The translations under genes were made by a program, and so were the position numbers. This document shows positions 4,671 to 5,210 of a stretch of DNA of 5,210 nucleotides, piece after piece. Every line of letters begins with the position of its first letter. The stretch's first letter is position 1. Origin of the DNA: Pseudomonadota bacterium (lineage in GTDB: Bacteria; Pseudomonadota; Alphaproteobacteria; Acetobacterales; Acetobacteraceae); the NCBI GenBank assembly GCA_021808185.1, contig JAKBCB010000301.1, positions 1-5,210 on the forward strand. Direction: 5' to 3'. The notes under the pieces were generated by a model that was given only the letters and a program-made list of their open reading frames with translations, did no database searches and was not told where the DNA came from.

Positions 4671-5210
4671 CACTTCACCTCCGCGAGCAATCGCTCGACC
4701 GCGGGCAGAAAGCGGGCAACGACGCGCTTCACGCCCTCCGGGTTGGGGTGGATGTGGTCTTGCTGGTTCAGCGAGGGCTCGCCCGCCACGCCCGCCAGGA
4801 AGAACGGATCATAGATCACCCCCGGCCGCGCGCCGAGACGGTCGAACACGGCGCGGAACTCGTTTTCGTAGTCGGCGCCGAGATTGGGCGGCGCGTACAT
4901 GCCGGTCAGCAGCACCGGAATGTGTTTCGCGGCCAGCGCATCGAGGATCGCGCCGAGATTGGCCGCCGTCTCGCGCGGTTCGGTGCCGCGCAGCCCGTCA
5001 TTGCCGCCGAGTTCGACGATGGCCGCGTCCGCGCCGTCGCCGAGCGCCCAATCGAGCCTTGCCCGCCCGCCCGCCGTGGTGTCGCCGGACACCGCGCCAT
5101 CGATGATGTGCACGTCGTGGCCGCGCGCGCGCAGGGCGTCGGCCAGTTGCGCCTCGAACCCCTCGCTGGCCGCGAGGCCGTAGCCGGCGGCGAGCGACTC
5201 GCCCAGCACC
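4670..5210 (-). CDS. SGNH/GDSL hydrolase, arylesterase/TesA-like, N-terminus cut by window edge
   Basis: This serine esterase of the SGNH family resembles TesA (acyl-CoA thioesterase I / lysophospholipase L1) and bacterial arylesterases. About 179 residues are visible, numbered from the codon at 5207-5209; that GTG is almost certainly internal, since family members carry a further strand and usually a signal peptide before block I. Block I reads LGESLAAGYGL with nucleophile Ser5, where GDSL is standard. Block II Gly is in AVSGDTTAGG (39-48), block III is GGND (68-71, Asn70), and block V is DHIH (151-154) with catalytic Asp151 and His154. A periplasmic location is likely by family but cannot be checked because the N-terminus is outside the window. 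The stop codon overlaps the thpR start by one base, and its last codons carry the thpR ribosome-binding site. The exact substrate is unknown. Confidence 0.92.
   Translation of the reverse strand, partial: VLGESLAAGYGLAASEGFEAQLADALRARGHDVHIIDGAVSGDTTAGGRARLDWALGDGADAAIVELGGNDGLRGTEPRETAANLGAILDALAAKHIPVLLTGMYAPPNLGADYENEFRAVFDRLGARPGVIYDPFFLAGVAGEPSLNQQDHIHPNPEGVKRVVARFLPAVERLLAEVK
4677..4682 (-). promoter_or_regulatory. Ribosome-binding site of thpR inside the upstream gene
   Basis: On the minus strand GGAGGT lies 6 nt before the ATG at 4668-4670 and within the last codons of the arylesterase-type gene. It favours that ATG over the adjacent GTG. With the TGATG stop-start overlap, it suggests that ribosomes finishing the first gene reinitiate on thpR. 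Confidence 0.7.

Noticed and set aside
4212..4814. Plus-strand open frame (200 codons) opposite thpR and the esterase gene
   Set aside because: Antisense shadow; the minus-strand proteins contain complete catalytic motifs, this one contains none.
1..5210. Search for CRISPR arrays, tRNA or rRNA genes, insertion sequences and toxin-antitoxin pairs
   Set aside because: No regularly spaced repeats, tRNA-like fold, transposase motif or terminal inverted repeats were seen; genes fill nearly the whole window and no gap exceeds about 100 bases.

Overview
The window is uniformly very GC-rich, with strong G/C at third codon positions. It reads as chromosomal sequence from a high-GC alphaproteobacterium. 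Protein style (an enzyme I with NDLTMY rather than NDLTQY, a TesA-like arylesterase, a DUF2459 protein) and the palindromic intergenic element make Rhodospirillales/Acetobacteraceae my best guess. That assignment is inference; the window holds no rRNA or other taxonomic marker.

Layout. (1) Bases 1-593, plus strand: the C-terminal third of a PEP-protein phosphotransferase (PTS enzyme I), cut by the left edge. (2) 594-673: a short convergent gap holding a clean hairpin. (3) 674-1075, minus: a small single-domain cupin. (4) 1076-1174: a divergent gap that must hold the start signals of both flanking genes. (5) 1175-3354, plus: a tight three-gene cluster of ABC ATPase, ABC-2 permease (ATGA overlap) and histidine phosphatase (9-nt gap). 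A DUF2459 probable lipoprotein (3415-4074) follows on the same strand after 60 nt. (6) 4075-4136: a convergent gap with two small GC hairpins. (7) 4137-5210, minus: a two-gene unit in which an SGNH/GDSL arylesterase-type hydrolase, cut by the right edge, is followed by ThpR (RNA 2',3'-cyclic phosphodiesterase). The two overlap by one base (TGATG) and are probably translationally coupled.

How the genes work together. The ATPase and permease form a classic two-component ABC-2 exporter of unknown substrate. The histidine phosphatase may be co-transcribed with it, but nothing visible proves a shared pathway. The enzyme I, cupin and arylesterase-thpR units look functionally independent. All genes are intact apart from the two cut by the edges. 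I see no mobile element, CRISPR array, tRNA, rRNA or clear sign of recent transfer.

The window looks largely like ordinary core and semi-core chromosome. The points most worth a second look are the DUF2459 protein, whose His and Cys motifs resemble a permuted papain-like (NlpC/P60-LRAT) enzyme; the ABC ATPase with no Gln at the Q-loop position; the Asp-to-Glu change beside the nucleophile in the SGNH hydrolase; and the 633-651 palindrome, which may be one copy of a dispersed family.
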